A stretch of DNA of 64,000 nucleotides from Streptomyces violaceusniger (GTDB lineage: Bacteria; Actinomycetota; Actinomycetes; Streptomycetales; Streptomycetaceae): positions 6,138,001 through 6,202,000 of the forward strand of contig BJHW01000001.1 of assembly GCA_005405945.1 (NCBI GenBank), given 5' to 3'. The notes under the pieces were generated by a model, which worked only from the letters and a program-made list of their open reading frames with translations, did no database searches and had not been told where the DNA came from. Position numbers and translations under genes: made by a program. This document shows, one piece after another, positions 8,988 through 18,084 of this stretch (positions are counted from its first letter, which is position 1; each line of letters starts with the position of its first letter).

Positions 8988-9432
8988 GGAGCGCACGGGG
9001 TCGTTGCCCTACCGGCTGACCTTCGACGGTACGACGGTCACCGCGCGGCCAGGCCAGAGCGTGGGCGCGGCGCTGGTGGCCGCCGGGATCGTGGCCTGGC
9101 GGACCACGCGGCGGGAGGGCAGACCGCGCGGGCTGTTCTGCGGGATCGGGGTCTGCTTCGACTGCCTGATCACCGTGGACGGGCGCCCTGGCCAGCGGGC
9201 CTGCCTGGTCCCGGCGCGGGACGGGATGCGGTTGTCGCCGGAGGGCGGTGGTGGTGGCGGTGGCGATGGCCGTGGCGGTGTCGAGGGCGGCGGTGGTGGC
9301 GGTATGGCCGGCGGTGTCGAGGGGGACGGCCGTGGTGGCGGTATGGCCAGCCGTGTCGGCAACGGCCGTGACGGCGGCATGGCCGGCGGCCTAGAGGACG
9401 ATCGCGAGGGTGATGGCAGCGATGGCGACTGA
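8968..9432 (+). CDS. [2Fe-2S] ferredoxin-like subunit with Gly-rich tail
   Basis: Starts at ATG 8968 with GAGGAGG ten bases upstream. Residues 12-85 form a plant-type (2Fe-2S) domain with cysteines C58, C63, C66 and C79 (CGIGVCFDC then RAC). Such small subunits pass electrons between the two flavoprotein subunits of hydroxyproline or opine dehydrogenases. The last 70 or so residues are an unusual Gly/Met/Asp repeat (VEGGGGGG, GGMAGGVEGDG, GRDGGMAGG), which is long for the family. Its 3' end overlaps the start of the next gene by about 11 bases. Confidence 0.75.
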   Translation: MSHAGSEERTGSLPYRLTFDGTTVTARPGQSVGAALVAAGIVAWRTTRREGRPRGLFCGIGVCFDCLITVDGRPGQRACLVPARDGMRLSPEGGGGGGGDGRGGVEGGGGGGMAGGVEGDGRGGGMASRVGNGRDGGMAGGLEDDREGDGSDGD

Positions 9433-10850
9433 TCGGCCGACGTACGACGTAGCCGTCGTGGGCGCGGGTCCCGCCGGGCTCGCCGCCGCCGTCGGGGCCG
9501 CCGAGGCGGGCCTGGACGTGGTGCTCATCGACGCGGGGCGGTTGCCCGGCGGCCAGTACTGGCGCCACGACGAACACTCCACGCCCCCTGCCCACCACCA
9601 CGGTCGGCTCTTCGCCCGCCTCCACGCCCGGTTGCACTACCAGCGCCACCTCGGCCGCCTCCGCTACCTCCCCGGCCATCAGGTCTGGCTGATCGACCGC
9701 GCCCGCCCGGACGCCGGACCGTTCACCCTGCGCCTGAACGGCCCGTACGACACGGCCCCCGTCGAGCGGGACCGGGTGCGGGCCCGCGCGCTGGTGCTCT
9801 GCTGCGGCGCGTACGACCGCCAACTGCCGCTCCCCGGCTGGGAGCTGCCGGGGTGATGGCGGCCGGAGGCGTACAGGCGCTGCTGAAGGGGCATCGGGCG
9901 GCGGCGGGGCGGCGGGCGGTGGTCGCGGGTACGGGCCCGTTCCTGCTGCCGGTGGCCACGGGCCTGGCGCGGGCGGGGGTGCGCGTCCTCGCCGTGTGCG
10001 AGGCCAACCCGGCGCACGGCTGGCTGCGCCACCTGGACGGGGCGGTGCGGGCGCCCGCCAAGTCCGCCGAGGCGGTGCGGTACGCGGCGCTGATGGCCCG
10101 CCACCGCATCCCGTACCGGACCCGGGCCACGGTGGCCGAGATCCTGGGTGAGGACCGGGTACGCGGGGTGCGGCTCGACGGCGGCGAGGTGCTCGAGGCG
10201 GATCTGGTGGCGCTGGGCTGGGGGTTCACCCCCGCACTCGAACTGCCCCTGATGGTCGGCGCCGCCACCCGGCGCGACCTCGACGGCTCCCTCGTCGCCG
10301 TGGTCGACGCCCGCCAGCGCACCACCGTCCCGGACGTCCTGGCCGCGGGGAGACCACGGGCGTGGGCGGTGCCGCGCTCGCCGTCGCCGAGGGACGGCTG
10401 GCCGCCCTGTCGCTGGCGGCGGCCAACGGGCTGCCGGTCGATCCGCGCGCCGTACGGCGGCTGCGCGCCGCGATCCGCCACGGCCGGGCCTTCGCCGCCG
10501 CGCTGCACCGCACGTACCCCGTGCCCGCCGGGTGGGCCGACCGGCTGACCGAACGCACGGTGGTCTGCCGCTGCGAGGAGGTCACCTACGGGGAGCTGTG
10601 CCGCGCCCGTACCGAACTCGGCGCCGAGGACCCCCGCACCTTGAAGCTCCTGGCCCGCCCGGGGATGGGCTGGTGCCAGGGCCGGATCTGCGGTTTCGCG
10701 GTCGCCGCCGTCACCGCGTCGCTGACCGGCCGCCCGGCGACGGCGGAGGAGCTGCGGCCGCTCTCGGCACGGCCGTTCGCGGCGCCGGTGACGCTGGGGG
10801 AGCTGGCGGAGCTGGACGAGCCGGCGGACGACGCGGACGAGGAGCCCTGA
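9422..10850 (+). CDS. NAD(P)/FAD oxidoreductase with BFD-like [2Fe-2S] domain (two frameshifts)
   Basis: Starts at ATG 9422 (an in-frame ATG at 9413 is possible). Three frames join at 9853 (GGGG run) and near 10350 to give 477 codons. The Rossmann motif VAVVGAGPAGLAAAVGAAEAG is at the N-terminus. A second nucleotide-binding stretch (AVVAGTGPFLLPVATGLARAG) is in the middle. A BFD/NirB-type (2Fe-2S) domain with C-x-C and C-x4-C (VCRCEEVTYGEL, WCQGRICG) lies at the C-terminus. This matches the large FAD/iron-sulfur subunit of D-hydroxyproline dehydrogenase and related opine/sarcosine-oxidase-like complexes, and completes the trio with the two upstream genes. Confidence 0.8.
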
Positions 10851-10969
10851 CCGGCCACGCCGATCCTGGCCATACGGCGTGCAGATGCCAGTGTCCGTAC
10901 CCAAATCGTTGGACGGATGCCACCTGACCGGCATGTACCAGCTCGCAGATGCGGCGCTACCATCGGCGG

Positions 10970-11358
10970 ATGCATACGTACCGGATCGGTGAGGCCGCGG
11001 CCCTGATGGGGTCAGCGTCGACACCCTGCGGCGCTGGGTCGACAGCGGACGGCTGGCCGCCGAACGGGACGAGCAGGGGCGCCGGATCATCCCGGGCCCG
11101 GCGCTCGCCGCGTTCGCCCGCGAGGTCGCCAGCGGCACGGACCGCGACCACCCCGGCTCCTCGGCCCGCAATCGCTTCTCGGGGATCGTCACCGAGGTGA
11201 TCCTCGGCGATGTGTCCGCGCAGGTGGAGATCCAGGCGGGGCCGTTCCGCGTGGTGTCCATGATCAGCCGGGAGTCGGCTGAGGAGCTGAAGCTGGAGCC
11301 GGGCGTTCCGGCCGTCGCCGTGATCAAGTCGACCAACGTGGTCGTGGAAACGCCGTGA
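10970..11358 (+). CDS. Molybdate-responsive HTH-TOBE regulator (one frameshift)
   Basis: 130 codons after restoring one G near 11010. The N-terminus is an excisionase/MerR-like helix-turn-helix (YRIGEAAALMGVSVDTLRRW). The C-terminal 65 residues are a TOBE/Mop molybdate-binding domain (ARNRFSGIVTEVILGDVSAQ, EELKLEPGVPAVAVIKSTNV). It stands directly upstream of modABC on the same strand and probably senses molybdate to control the operon, as ModE does in Gram-negative bacteria. Confidence 0.8.
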
Positions 11359-11414
11359 ACACGCGCGCCGAGGGCGGCACAGGCAGCAGTCGCAGAGAGG
11401 GAGGGACAGACCCC

Positions 11415-12278
11415 ATGACGACCCGTTCCGTATCCGGTTCCGGATCCCGACCCCGTTGGACACTCCGTGTGGTGGGCGGTTTCGCGCTTGCCGCCATGGC
11501 GCTCACCGCCTGCTCTTCCGGCGACTCCGGCGACTCCGGCGACTCCAACGACTCCGGTGACTCCTCCAAGAAGTCCGGCTCCGGTTCCTCCTCCGAGAAG
11601 CTGTCCGGCACGGTGACCGTGTTCGCGGCGGCCTCGCTGAAGGAGAGCTTCACCGCGCTGGGCAAGACCTTCGAGAAGGAGCACCCCGGCACCAAGGTCG
11701 CCTTCAACTTCGGCGGCAGCGACGCCCTCGCGGCCAGCATCACCTCCGGCGCGCCCGCCGACGTCTTCGCCGCCGCGAGCCCGAAGACCATGAAGACCGT
11801 CACCGACGCCAAGGACGCGAAGGGCACCCCGGTCACCTTCGTCCGCAACCAGCTCGAGATCGCGACCCTTCCGGGCAACCCGAAGAAGATCAAGACGCTC
11901 AAGGACCTCACCCGCTCCGGGCTGAAGGTCGCGCTGTGTGCCAAGGAGGTGCCGTGCGGCTCGGCGGCGCAGAAGGCGCTGACCGCGGCCGAGCTCAAGC
12001 TCACCCCGGTCTCGTACGAGCAGGACGTCAAGGGCGCGCTGACCAAGGTGCAGTTGAAGGAGGTGGACGCCTCCGTCGTCTACAAGACCGATGTGAAGGC
12101 GGCGGCCGGCAAGGTCGCGGGCGTGGAGTTCCCCGAGTCGGAGCAGGCCATCAACGACTATCCGATCGCCCCGCTGAAGAACGCCCAGAACGCGGAGGCG
12201 GCCACGGCCTTCATCGCCCTGGTGAAGTCCGCACAGGGCCAGAAGGTGCTCGGCCAGGCCGGTTTCCTCAAGCCGTGA
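11415..12278 (+). CDS. modA: Molybdate ABC transporter substrate-binding lipoprotein
   Basis: 287 residues from ATG 11415 with GGGAGGG upstream. A signal peptide ends in the lipobox LTAC, so the protein is anchored at Cys33, followed by a Ser/Asp/Gly linker of SGDSGDS repeats. The type II periplasmic binding fold shows the ModA hallmarks: VTVFAAASLKESFTALG near the start, FGGSDALAASI, APADVFAAAS, and VVYKTDVKAA in the second lobe. It captures molybdate or tungstate outside the cell for ModBC. Its stop overlaps GTG 12275 of the permease gene. Confidence 0.9.
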   Translation: MTTRSVSGSGSRPRWTLRVVGGFALAAMALTACSSGDSGDSGDSNDSGDSSKKSGSGSSSEKLSGTVTVFAAASLKESFTALGKTFEKEHPGTKVAFNFGGSDALAASITSGAPADVFAAASPKTMKTVTDAKDAKGTPVTFVRNQLEIATLPGNPKKIKTLKDLTRSGLKVALCAKEVPCGSAAQKALTAAELKLTPVSYEQDVKGALTKVQLKEVDASVVYKTDVKAAAGKVAGVEFPESEQAINDYPIAPLKNAQNAEAATAFIALVKSAQGQKVLGQAGFLKP

Positions 12279-13329
12279 CGGAGCGGAACGCCGAGGCTGA
12301 GCGGAACGCCGGGGCGGAACCAGGGGCCGGGCCGGACGCCGCAGCCGGGCCGGGGCCCGGGGCCGAGCCGAAGGCCACGACCGGGCCGAACGCCGCAGCC
12401 GGGCCGAACGCCGCAGCCGGGCCGAACGCCGCAGCCGGGCCGAACGCCGCAGCCGGGCCGAACGCCGGAGCCGAGCCAGAGGGGACAACCAGCCCCCGGA
12501 GGTCCTGGGCAGCGGCACACGGCGACGACGCCCCGGCACCCCCCGCCTCCGCGCGGGCGTCCCGCTGCCGCTGCTGCTCCCGGCCCTCGGCGGCCTGGTC
12601 TTCCTGGTGCTTCCGCTTGTCGCGCTGCTGGTCCGCGCGCCCTGGCGGAGCCTGCCCGACCAGCTGACCAGCGTCGCGGTGTGGCAGGCGCTCCGGCTCT
12701 CCCTGATCACCGCGACCGCCGCCACCGCCGTGGCACTGGTGCTGGGCGTGCCCCTGGCCTGGCTGCTGGCCCGCGCCCGCTTCCCCGGCCGCCGGCTGCT
12801 GCGCGCCCTGGTGACCCTGCCGCTGGTGCTGCCGCCGGTGGTGGGCGGTGTGGCGCTGCTGCTCGCGCTGGGCCGTAACGGGATCGTGGGCCGCTGGCTG
12901 GACTCGGCGTTCGGCGTGACCCTGCCGTTCACCACGGCGGGGGTGGTGGTCGCGGAGGCGTTCGTGGCGATGCCGTTCCTCGTGATCAGCGTCGAGGGCA
13001 CACTGAGGGCCGCCGATCCGCGCTACGAGGAGGCCGCCACCACCCTCGGCGCCTCGCGCTTCACCGCGTTCCGGCGCGTCACCCTGCCGATGGTCGCGCC
13101 CGGTGTGGCCGCGGGCGCGGTGCTGGCCTGGGCGCGGGCGCTGGGCGAGTTCGGCGCCACGATCACCTTCGCGGGCAACTTCCCCGGCCGTACGCAGACG
13201 ATGCCGCTGTCGGTCTATCTCGCGCTGCAGAGCGACCCGGCCGCCGCCATCGCGCTGAGCCTCGTCCTCCTCGCCGTCTCGATCGCGGTCCTGGCCGGGC
13301 TGCGCGACCGCTGGATGGCCGCCTCATGA
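12275..13329 (+). CDS. modB: Molybdate ABC transporter permease (one frameshift)
   Basis: The core 12607-13329 is a clear ModB permease: several TM helices, GVPLAWLLARARFPGRRLL, and the EAA loop EEAATTLGASRFTAFRRVTLP that contacts the ATPase. The first TM (PLPLLLPALGGLVFLVLPL) lies upstream of the first in-frame Val, so the true start is earlier. GTG 12275 overlaps the modA stop (GTGA), and one base loss within the repeat region gives 352 codons. The N-terminal extension would then be mostly GPNAAA repeats encoded by five 18-bp units. A start nearer 12480 is the alternative. Confidence 0.8.
12383..12472. repeat. Five 18-bp tandem repeats at the 5' end of modB
   Basis: Units of GGGCCGAACGCCGCAGCC: four identical copies at 12383-12454 and a one-base variant at 12455-12472. 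They lie between the modA stop and the first membrane helix of ModB. In the frame open from GTG 12275 they encode GPNAAA repeats. Confidence 0.9.
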
Positions 13330-13354
13330 CCGATCCGGATGGCCGCCTCATGAC
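13311..13354. repeat. Duplicated modB-modC coupling site
   Basis: The 19-mer GGATGGCCGCCTCATGACC occurs twice, 24 bp apart. Each copy carries an ATGA stop/start. The first overlaps the modB stop; the second offers an alternative modC start at ATG 13350 in the same frame as ATG 13326. Confidence 0.8.
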
Positions 13355-14448
13355 CAACACGGACACCTCCCCACCGAGGAGGCCGCGCCGCACAGCGACG
13401 GCCTCGACGCCCGGCTCGTCGTCGACCGGGGCGGCTTCCGGCTCGATCTGCGGCTGACCGCCGCGCCCGGCGCGGTGGTCGCCCTGCTCGGGCCGAACGG
13501 CGCGGGCAAGACGACCGCGCTGCGCGCCCTGGCCGGACTCACCCCGCTCACGGAGGGCGCGCTGCGGCTGGACGGCCGGACCCTGGAGGAGCCGTCGCAT
13601 CGGCTGCGGACGCCGCCCGAACACCGCCCGGTCGGCGTCGTCTTCCAGGACTATCTGCTCTTCCCGCACCTCACCGCGCTGGACAACGTGGCGTTCGGCC
13701 CGCGCTGCCAGGGGGTGCCCAAGGCGGAGGCCCGCGCGCAGGCGGCCGAGTGGCTGGACCGGATGGGCCTGACCGACCGCGCGGGTGCCAAACCCGCGCC
13801 CTGTCCGGCGGACAGGCCCAGCGGGTCGCCCTCGCCCGCGCCCTGGCCACCCGCCCCCGCCTGCTCCTGCTGGACGAACCACTGGCCGCGCTCGACGCCC
13901 GCACCCGCCTCGACGTACGCGCCGGACTCCGCCGCCACCTGGCCGACTTCGAGGCGGTGGCCGTGCTGGTCACCCATGACCCGCTGGACGCGATGGTGCT
14001 GGCCGACCGGCTGGTGGTGGTCGAGGACGGCCGTATCGTCCAGGAGGGCGCCCCGGCGGACATCTCCCGCCGCCCCCGCACCGACTACATCGCCAGCCTC
14101 GTCGGCCTCAACCTCTACCAGGGCCGCGCGGACGGCCACACCGTGGCGCTCGACGGCGGCACCACCATCACCACCACCGAGGACCTCACCGGCCCGGTCT
14201 TCGTCGCCTTCCCACCCGCCGCGGTCACCCTCCACCGCGACCGCCCCGACTCCAGCACGCGCAACCTGTGGCGGCTGGAGGTGGCGGGGATGGAGTCCCA
14301 CGGCGACCAGATCCGCGTCGACCTCACCGGCGAGCTCCCCCTCCTGGCCGACCTCACGACGGCGGCGGTAGCCGAACTGTCCCTCCACCCGGGCCGCGCC
14401 GTCTGGGCCACGTTGAAAGCCACCCAGACCCACGCATACCCGGCGTGA
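13326..14448 (+). CDS. modC: Molybdate ABC transporter ATP-binding protein (two frameshifts)
   Basis: Starts at ATG 13326 in an ATGA overlap with modB. Restoring one base near 13370 and one near 13795 gives 375 codons. Walker A is LLGPNGAGKTT, the signature is ALSGGQAQRVALARAL, Walker B is LLLLDEPLAALD, and the switch His lies in LVTHDPLDAM. The C-terminal 100 residues form a regulatory TOBE domain (LYQGRADGHTVALDGG, WRLEVAGMESHGDQIRVDL). Together with the upstream genes this makes a complete molybdate importer. Confidence 0.85.
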
Positions 14449-14463
14449 CCCGCCCCGGCACAC

Positions 14464-14646
14464 CTACGCCCCCTCAAACCCCTCCCCACAGAGCGGACGA
14501 CACACCCACAACTCGACCTCCCGCGTCCTGCTGACACAGGTCCACGCGACCGTCCCGAGCGACTGATCCGCGATCAGCCGCCGCCCACACAGCGCACAGT
14601 CCCAGCCCTCCAGCTGGGGCCCGGTCAGCGTGTCCGCATCGGGCAT
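14464..14646 (-). CDS. Small Cys-rich (zinc-ribbon-like) protein
   Basis: 60 residues with two CxxC-type knuckles, CALC near residue 17 and a pair near the C-terminus (WVCRPLC), plus a central Cys. This is consistent with a small zinc-binding module. It overlaps the upstream gene by 22 bases and is probably cotranscribed with it. Similar short proteins are common in Streptomyces; the function is unknown. Confidence 0.7.
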   Translation of the reverse strand: MPDADTLTGPQLEGWDCALCGRRLIADQSLGTVAWTCVSRTREVELWVCRPLCGEGFEGA

Positions 14647-14852
14647 CTCGATGGGCGGACCACCGTGAGCATGAGCTCTCGTGCCAGGGGCGTACGCGCC
14701 AGGTCCTCCGGGGCCACGTCCTCGAGCTCCAGCAGGCTCAGCAGCACAGCCGCCTCCTCGCGCCGCAGGTGGTGACAGCGCGCCACCTCCAGATGGGAGG
14801 TGAACGACCGCTCCATGGACGGCAGATCACTGGTGTCCACGTCGTCAGCCAT
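14625..14852 (-). CDS. Small conserved helical protein
   Basis: 75 residues from ATG 14852, with CGGAGG eleven bases upstream. Mostly amphipathic helices (SMERSFTSHLEVARCHHLRREEAAVLLSLLELEDV is one block around residues 12-46). No domain was recognised. First gene of a two-gene unit with the Cys-rich protein, divergent from the HAD phosphatase gene across an 84-bp promoter region. Confidence 0.6.
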   Translation of the reverse strand: MADDVDTSDLPSMERSFTSHLEVARCHHLRREEAAVLLSLLELEDVAPEDLARTPLARELMLTVVRPSRCPMRTR

Positions 14853-14936
14853 CTGCAGCCTCCGTACGTCTGCCCACTCAGCGTATGGTGCCCGTCCCCA
14901 ACGGGGGCCGGTATCCAACGATCGGAAGGCGATACA

Positions 14937-15632
14937 GTGCCGTTGCTCGTGTTGTGGGACACCGACCACACGCTCGTAGATACCCGAGGGGTCGGACGCG
15001 AACTCTGGGCCGAGGCGTTCGAAGAGGTCACCGGGCGGCCCATGCGGGAGCAGGCGAAGATCGATGGGTCGACCGAGCGGGTCATCCTTCGCGAGACGCT
15101 GCGACTCCACGGACTGCCGGACAGCCGTGCCCTGTTCGAGCGGTTCGCTCGGGCTCTCGGAGCCGTTCACGCACGGCGCGCGGCCGAACTTCGGGAGCGC
15201 GGGCGCGCCCTCCCCGGAGCCTCCTCGCTGCTCGCCGCCCTGGCGGCGCGGGACGGGATCACCCAGACCGTGATGACCGGCAACATCCGGGCCGTCGCCG
15301 AGGTGAAGCTGGCCGCGTTCGGCCTGGACCCGTACATCGATCTCTCGACCGGGGCCTTCGGCGAGGACGCGGACGAACGTCCGGAGTTGGTAGGCACGGC
15401 TCTGCGTCGCGCTCAGACACCCTCGGGAAACGCCGTCCTCGTAGGGGACACGCCTTACGACGTCGAGGGCGGCTTGAGCTGCGGCGTTCGCGTCATCGGC
15501 GTGGCCACCGGGCGTACCAGCGCGGAGGATCTGCGGGCCGCCGGAGCTACGGAGGTCGTCGAAGATCTCGCGGACACGGAGTCGATGCTGAAGCTCCTGA
15601 CGAAGCGTACGAATCCCTCAGTTCACCGCTGA
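14937..15632 (+). CDS. HAD-superfamily hydrolase (phosphatase)
   Basis: 231 residues starting at GTG 14937, with GGAAGG eight bases upstream. Motif I is DTDHTL at residues 8-13 with both nucleophile and acid-base Asp present. Motif II Thr is in VMTGNIRAVAE, the Lys is in the following helix (EVKLAAFGLD), and motif IV is VLVGDTPYDVEGG. The layout is that of phosphoglycolate-phosphatase-like subfamily I enzymes. The substrate cannot be told from sequence. It lies 27 bp upstream of the SLOG-like gene. Confidence 0.85.
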   Translation: MPLLVLWDTDHTLVDTRGVGRELWAEAFEEVTGRPMREQAKIDGSTERVILRETLRLHGLPDSRALFERFARALGAVHARRAAELRERGRALPGASSLLAALAARDGITQTVMTGNIRAVAEVKLAAFGLDPYIDLSTGAFGEDADERPELVGTALRRAQTPSGNAVLVGDTPYDVEGGLSCGVRVIGVATGRTSAEDLRAAGATEVVEDLADTESMLKLLTKRTNPSVHR

Positions 15633-15659
15633 CCACATGACGAGGAAGGCCACGCCTCG

Positions 15660-16148
15660 ATGACGACGATCGCCGTGACCGGGCACATGGACCTCACCGA
15701 AGAGTCGGTGGCGTTGGTCCGAGGCGAACTGGACAAGCTCCTGGCCGCCTATGACCCCGTCGGCCTGGTCGGCGTGTCATGCATCGCCAAGGGCAGTGAC
15801 AGCCTGTTCGCCGAGGCGGTCCTGGCAGTCGGCGGAAGCCTGGTCGTGGTGGTTCCGTCACGGGACTACCGGCAGGCGAAGGTCAAGCCGGACCACGCCG
15901 CGACCTTCGACCGTCTGGTGGAGGCCGCGGACGAGGTGCTGGTGATGCCGTACGACACGGCGAACCGGCAGGCGTACGAGGCGGCGAACGCCGTGCTGCT
16001 GGAGCGCGCCGATCGGCTGATGGCGGTGTGGGACGGGCGGCCGCCCTCCGGCAAGGGCGGTGGTACGGCGGATGTGGTGGAGCAGGCGCGTGGGGCGGGC
16101 GTACCCGTCGATGTCGTCTGGCCGGACGGGGTTTCCCGTCGGGCGTGA
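15660..16148 (+). CDS. SLOG-like Rossmann protein
   Basis: 162 residues from ATG 15660 with GAGGAAGG upstream. The order of elements fits a SLOG/DprA-like nucleotide-binding fold: VTGHMDL at the N-terminus, GVSCIAKGSDSLFAEAVLAVGGSLVVV as the glycine-rich loop and strand, VLVMPYD, and ADRLMAVWDGRPPSGKGGGTADVVEQA near the end. SLOG proteins bind or process nucleotide ligands, and some act as sensors in conflict systems. Its neighbour downstream is a two-TM protein. The family call is from motif order only. Confidence 0.6.
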   Translation: MTTIAVTGHMDLTEESVALVRGELDKLLAAYDPVGLVGVSCIAKGSDSLFAEAVLAVGGSLVVVVPSRDYRQAKVKPDHAATFDRLVEAADEVLVMPYDTANRQAYEAANAVLLERADRLMAVWDGRPPSGKGGGTADVVEQARGAGVPVDVVWPDGVSRRA

Positions 16149-16196
16149 CACGCGTATCCGGGCTGAGCCGGGCCCGGTTGGGGCATGCTGGGGCAC

Positions 16197-16966
16197 ATGA
16201 GGCAGGGGGAGCCCGGGGAGGGCGAGGGGTATTCGGGCGGGCCGGGAGGCGGCGGGTCATCGTCGCGTCCGTGGTGAGCTGCGTGGCCATCGCCGTGGCC
16301 GTCGCCCATGTGCTGGCGCCGGATCTGAAGATAGACAGCGTCACCGTGGCGCTCCTGGTGGTCGCCGTCGTGCCCTGGTTGCGCGATCTGCTCGACAGCA
16401 TCGAGCTGCCGGGTGGGTTCCGGCTGGAGTACGCGAAGGAGGTCGAGCGGCGCATCGAGGCCGCCGAGCGGATCGCCGACGCCGCCCTCGTGGGGAGCGG
16501 TGACGACGGACCCGAGGCCGACGGCGCCACGGCGCTGCGGGACGTGCGCCGACTGGCCGCCGAATACCTCGAGGTCCGTACGTCGATGGCCAGCGGGTCC
16601 GCCCGTACGCAGCGCATGAACGGCATCTTCGCCCGGCTGGTGCGCGCCACCCAGCGGCTCGCCGACCCCGACCTGGACGGCTGGCTCACCTCCCCGGACG
16701 GCGGGCTGCGCCTGGCCGCGTACGCGCGGCTGTACGCGGTGCCGGACGCGGACGCGCTGGCCGCCCTGACGGACGCCGCCGTGAAGGAGCCGCTCGCCTT
16801 CAGCCAGTACTGGGGCATCCACGCGCTCGACAAGGTCGTGGACGCCGTCGGGGTCGAGGACGTGCCGCCGGGGGTCGTCCGGCGTCTGGAGGACTGCCGG
16901 CCGCGCGGCAGCGACCGGGTGGCCCTGCTGCGGCGGCTGATCGCCAAGCTGCACGGCCTCCCGTAG
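16197..16966 (+). CDS. Two-TM membrane protein with helical cytosolic domain (one frameshift)
   Basis: Two adjacent N-terminal membrane helices (VIVASVVSCVAIAVAVAHVL and VTVALLVVAVVPWLRDLL) are followed by about 180 residues of soluble helices (EYAKEVERRIEAAERIADAAL, LRDVRRLAAEYLEVR, FSQYWGIHALDKVVDAVGVED). Starting at ATG 16197 requires one base to be restored near 16240, giving 257 codons; otherwise GTG 16271 starts the intact part. The layout recalls SLATT-like or related two-TM partners of SLOG proteins, but no such domain is proven. Confidence 0.6.
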
Positions 16967-16992
16967 CGGTCCGCCCGTAACGCCCGCTCCTA

Positions 16993-17057
16993 GGGGCCCG
17001 CTCGTAGCGGTCCAGGGGCCCGCTCGTAGCGGTCCAGGGGCCCGCTCGTAGCGGTCC
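16993..17057. repeat. Three 22-bp tandem repeats
   Basis: Units beginning GGGGCCCGCTCGTAGCGG at 16993, 17015 and 17037 (the last slightly incomplete). They lie in the 200-bp gap between two convergent genes. Each unit contains the palindrome GGGCCC. Possibly a terminator region; no coding sense. Confidence 0.85.
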
Positions 17058-17167
17058 TGTCGGCCGGGGTCGGTCCCACGCGGTGGTCGAGGGGCACTTC
17101 GGCACGCGCCCATCGCCCCGTACGGCTGTCGGCCCCGCTCGGAACAGGGCGGTGATTCGGTCAACGG

Positions 17168-18073
17168 CTATCGCGTGAGGCGTCGCAGCGTGGCGTGGCC
17201 GGGTGGGCCCCAGGTGCGCTTGCCGCCCGGACGGCCGTGGACGCCCGCCTCTCCGATGAGGATGCAGACGAGGGCCTTCAGCACCGCCCAGCCGCGGGCG
17301 CGGCGCCGGGTCGCCGCGTCCGGGGTGGGCTGATAGGCGTCGTAGAAGCGGTCGACGGCGCCGTCCGGCAACAGCATCCACCCGGCGGCGAGATCGCAGG
17401 CCGGATCGCCCGCACAGAGGTCGCCGAAGTCAATCACGCCGCAGAAGGTGCCGTCCTCGGTGAGGACGTTGGCCGGATGCAGATCGGCGTGCAGCCACAG
17501 TGCCGGACCCGTCCAGTCGGGCGCGGCGACGGCGTCTTCCCAGACGGCGCGGACGGCGTCCGGGTCGGGGATCAGCCCCGACTCGGTGGCCGAGGCCAAA
17601 GACCGGGCGAACCCCTCGGCATGGTCGGTCAGCGGCCCTCCACGGTCGCGGCCGGTCGGCGCCCCGTCGGGGGCGGGCCGGTGAAGAGCGGTCAGGAACG
17701 CGGCCAGGGTGTCGGCCGCCTCCGCGGCGCGCGTGGCGGGGGCGCGGTCGGCGGGCGTTCCCGGCACCCAGGTGGTGACGATCCAGGGCCGCGGAAACCG
17801 CCCGGAGGGCTCGCCCAGGCGCTGCGGTACGGGGACGGGCAGGGGAAGGCGCGGGGCGAGAGCGGGAAGCCAGGCGTGCTCTTTGCGCAGCAGCGCGTCC
17901 GCGGACAGCGTCGCCCAGGGCAGCCGGACGGCGAGGTCGTCGCCGAGCCGCCACAGTTGGTTGTCCCAGCCACGCGCGCCGAGCCGCACGGGGTGATCGG
18001 CCAGGTCGGGGTGCTGGTCGTGCAGCAGATCGCGAACCAGCTCCGCGGTGATCTCGATCTCGCTGTGCGTCAT
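17168..18073 (-). CDS. Aminoglycoside phosphotransferase-family kinase
   Basis: 301 residues from ATG 18073. The kinase-like fold has the Brenner motif HADLHPAN at residues 195-202 (catalytic Asp) and the metal-binding IDFGD at 214-218. The N-lobe includes WRLGDDLAVRLPW with an Arg where many kinases have Lys. The family phosphorylates aminoglycosides, macrolides, homoserine or other small molecules; nothing in the context points to resistance. It is followed on the same strand, upstream in transcription, by a methyltransferase gene 11 bp away, so the two are probably cotranscribed. Confidence 0.85.
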   Translation of the reverse strand: MTHSEIEITAELVRDLLHDQHPDLADHPVRLGARGWDNQLWRLGDDLAVRLPWATLSADALLRKEHAWLPALAPRLPLPVPVPQRLGEPSGRFPRPWIVTTWVPGTPADRAPATRAAEAADTLAAFLTALHRPAPDGAPTGRDRGGPLTDHAEGFARSLASATESGLIPDPDAVRAVWEDAVAAPDWTGPALWLHADLHPANVLTEDGTFCGVIDFGDLCAGDPACDLAAGWMLLPDGAVDRFYDAYQPTPDAATRRRARGWAVLKALVCILIGEAGVHGRPGGKRTWGPPGHATLRRLTR

Positions 18074-18084
18074 GCGGAGCCACG

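Noticed and set aside
7630..9432. Fusion of the FAD subunit with the ferredoxin-like subunit
   Set aside because: A single base restored near 8940 gives a normal C-terminus and a stop at 8987, with a strong ribosome binding site for a separate ferredoxin-like gene.
9723..13001. A 1092-codon open frame on the minus strand across the hydroxyproline and mod genes
   Set aside because: It is antisense to well-supported genes and has Arg/Ala/Ser-rich composition; long antisense frames are normal at this GC content.
17168..18073. Dedicated aminoglycoside resistance gene
   Set aside because: The kinase motifs only define the broad APH superfamily; there is no aminoglycoside biosynthetic context.
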